From Bacillota bacterium (GTDB lineage: Bacteria > Bacillota > Clostridia > Christensenellales > Aristaeellaceae): a DNA stretch of 64,000 nt. The notes below the pieces were generated by a model that made no database searches, was not told the origin of the DNA, and worked only from the letters and a program-made list of their open reading frames with translations. Shown in pieces: positions 62,504-64,000 of this stretch; positions within the stretch are counted from its first letter, which is position 1, and every line of letters starts with the position of its first letter. The position numbers and the translations under genes are program-made. The stretch covers positions 3,148 to 67,147 of the forward strand of contig JAEWXD010000002.1 in the NCBI GenBank assembly GCA_023396045.1, written 5' to 3'.

Positions 62504-64000
62504 TTGCTTTCGTACCAACTTTTGGCTGTATGAATATCTGCAACCAGTGGCACTTTTAAGCTTACCACATTTTGCATAACTTCTTGTAACATTTGACTTA
62601 CTTGTTCTGCCATATCTTCCCTGCACTCTATAATCAATTCATCATGCACTTGCAAAATAAGTTTTGCATTTTCTATGTTCTGCAGTTCTTCTTGTACACG
62701 CACCATCGCCAGTTTAATAATATCTGCCGCTGTGCCTTGCACAGGGGTATTCATAGCAATACGCTTACCAAACGCACGCATATTTGCATTTTTGCTCTGC
62801 ATTTCGGGCAAAGCTCTGCGTCTACCAAACAAGGTAAAAATAGCACCTTCTTTTTCTGCTACTTCTACGCAATGATCCATATATTGGCGCACACCGGGGT
62901 ATCTGTCAAAATACATGGCAATAAAATGTTCTGCTTCCTTAAGACTAATATTGGTATTGCGCGCCAAACCAAAGGAACTGATACCATACACCAAGCCAAA
63001 GTTTACAGCCTTGGCGTTGCTACGCATGGCAGCGTCCACTTTTTCTACAGGAATACCAAAAATTTCTGCTGCTGTGGTGGTGTGAATATCCTTGCCGCTT
63101 TGGAAGGCTTTGATTAAGTTTTCATCGCCACTCAAATGGGCAAGCACACGCAATTCAATTTGCGAATAGTCTGCATCAATAAGCGTGTAGCCGTCTTTGG
63201 CAACAAAAGCTTTACGGATTTCTGCCCCTTCTTTACTGCGAATGGGGATGTTTTGTAAATTGGGGTCAAGGCTTGAAATTCTACCTGTTACGGTGCCTGT
63301 TTGGTCAAAACGGGTATGCACACGGCTTGTAGTTTGGGTAAGTGCAAGCAAGGCATCAATATAGGTACTCTTGAGCTTGGTAAACTTACGATATTCTAAT
63401 ATATTTGGTATGGCCGGGCTAAGATGAGCAATTTTTTCCAAGCTTTCTGCGTTGGTGGAATAGCCGCTTTTGTTCTTTTTGCCATGGGGCAAATTCATGC
63501 GTTCAAACAGAATTTCGCTAAGTTGCTTAGGGCTGTTGAGGTTAAAACCGTCAAAGCCGGTTTGTTCATACACCAGGTTTTGCAAGCGTTCTATTTCATC
63601 GCTAAACCATTTAGAAAGGTCAAACAGAATGTTTCTATCTATCTCAAAGCCACTTTGCTCCATAGCAAATAAGGTTTGAGAAAGCGGAAACTCACATAGC
63701 AACGCCAAATGAAGCATACCTGCATTGTTTAATGCTGTGTATTGTTTGGTGGCAAGGCTGTATAAAGCCTTAGCACTCGCTTCCCCTGTGAGCTCTTCTA
63801 AACTGCGCTCGCCTTGGGCAGCCTCTAAGATATAGTTTGCAATCATACTATCCCACACAACAACAAATGCAGGTATAAACTGTACGCTCGCCCATGTTTG
63901 CAAAAGCTCTTTTTGGTGGTGGCAAAGCACTTGTTTGCCTGCAAGCACGGTATTTAAAGCGCTAAACGCTGTTTGCGCATGCAAACCTTGGCTAAGCAGG
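62500..64000 (-). CDS. polA: DNA polymerase I, C-terminal part (5' end outside the window)
   Basis: The frame is open to the window edge, so about 500 of an expected 850-900 residues are seen. Present: part of the 3'-5' exonuclease-like domain (VVWDSMIANYILEAAQGE) and the whole polymerase domain with motif A DYSQIELRVLAHLSGDE, motif B RSNAKAVNFGLVYGIS and motif C QVHDELIIEC. Repair and Okazaki-fragment processing. First visible gene of the minus-strand operon. Confidence 0.96.
   Translation of the reverse strand, partial: LLSQGLHAQTAFSALNTVLAGKQVLCHHQKELLQTWASVQFIPAFVVVWDSMIANYILEAAQGERSLEELTGEASAKALYSLATKQYTALNNAGMLHLALLCEFPLSQTLFAMEQSGFEIDRNILFDLSKWFSDEIERLQNLVYEQTGFDGFNLNSPKQLSEILFERMNLPHGKKNKSGYSTNAESLEKIAHLSPAIPNILEYRKFTKLKSTYIDALLALTQTTSRVHTRFDQTGTVTGRISSLDPNLQNIPIRSKEGAEIRKAFVAKDGYTLIDADYSQIELRVLAHLSGDENLIKAFQSGKDIHTTTAAEIFGIPVEKVDAAMRSNAKAVNFGLVYGISSFGLARNTNISLKEAEHFIAMYFDRYPGVRQYMDHCVEVAEKEGAIFTLFGRRRALPEMQSKNANMRAFGKRIAMNTPVQGTAADIIKLAMVRVQEELQNIENAKLILQVHDELIIECREDMAEQVSQMLQEVMQNVVSLKVPLVADIHTAKSWYESK

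Overview
The window reads as chromosomal DNA of a low-GC, fermentative, anaerobic member of the Firmicutes, class Clostridia. Supporting signs are the [FeFe]-hydrogenase operon of the Hnd/electron-bifurcating type, the Firmicutes-type division cluster (ylmE-sepF-yggT-ylmH-divIVA), WhiA and RapZ, a SigB/F/G-type sigma factor, strong GGAGG ribosome binding sites with frequent TTG/GTG starts, and many ABC and TRAP uptake systems. No outer-membrane, LPS, phage or complete transposon genes are visible. A finer placement (perhaps Christensenellales-like) cannot be made from sequence reading alone. The window starts in intergenic DNA and ends inside polA.

Layout. 0.1-14.7 kb is an uptake region: a GNAT acetyltransferase, a zinc/manganese ABC transporter (znuA-C-B), a sugar-type ABC transporter (binding protein plus two permeases), convergent mgtE, a ferric-iron ABC transporter (binding protein, ATPase, fused double permease) and a YesM/YesN-like two-component system that may control it. 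15.0-15.6 kb is a seven-tRNA operon on the minus strand (Arg, His, Gln, Lys, Leu, Gly, Gly) with its own promoter and terminators. 15.8-16.4 kb is a secreted cyclophilin.

16.5-25.2 kb is one plus-strand operon of ten genes from a strong promoter to a strong terminator: aspartokinase, a degenerate Cys/His-rich SpoIIAB/RsbW-like anti-sigma protein, a SigB/F/G-family sigma factor, an HlyD-like membrane protein, then ylmE, sepF, yggT, ylmH, divIVA and a CNNM/CorC transporter. The coupling of a sigma/anti-sigma pair to the divisome genes, with the anti-sigma protein lacking its ATP-binding motifs, is the most unusual system here. 25.2-30.3 kb is a long AT-rich control region with two palindromes followed by hndA-B-C-D.

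30.4-34.2 kb (minus) has a zinc-ribbon protein, an orphan amino-acid binding protein, a candidate small RNA with its own promoter and terminator, and an RraA-like/ATP-grasp pair. 34.2-37.0 kb (plus) has a BspA-type LRR protein, a stand-alone left-handed beta-helix protein and glmM. 37.2-41.5 kb (minus) is a small unknown protein and a galactose-type mglBAC transporter. 41.8-49.3 kb has a short-form alaS, a PAP2 phosphatase, a Nudix/U32 pair (minus) and gpmI. 49.5-54.2 kb (plus) is a catabolic island: DapA/NanA-family aldolase, TRAP transporter and IclR regulator. 54.2-64 kb is a tightly packed minus-strand operon: polA (partial), coaE, lytic transglycosylase, OppA-like binding protein, CHAP amidase, zinc-ribbon membrane protein, murB, rapZ, whiA.

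Two themes recur. Four transport operons carry a hairpin directly after the binding-protein gene, which fits higher expression of the binding protein than of the membrane parts. Three envelope or division proteins (HlyD-like, SepF, lytic transglycosylase) carry long Pro/Met/Asn/Gln/Tyr-rich cytoplasmic N-terminal tails.
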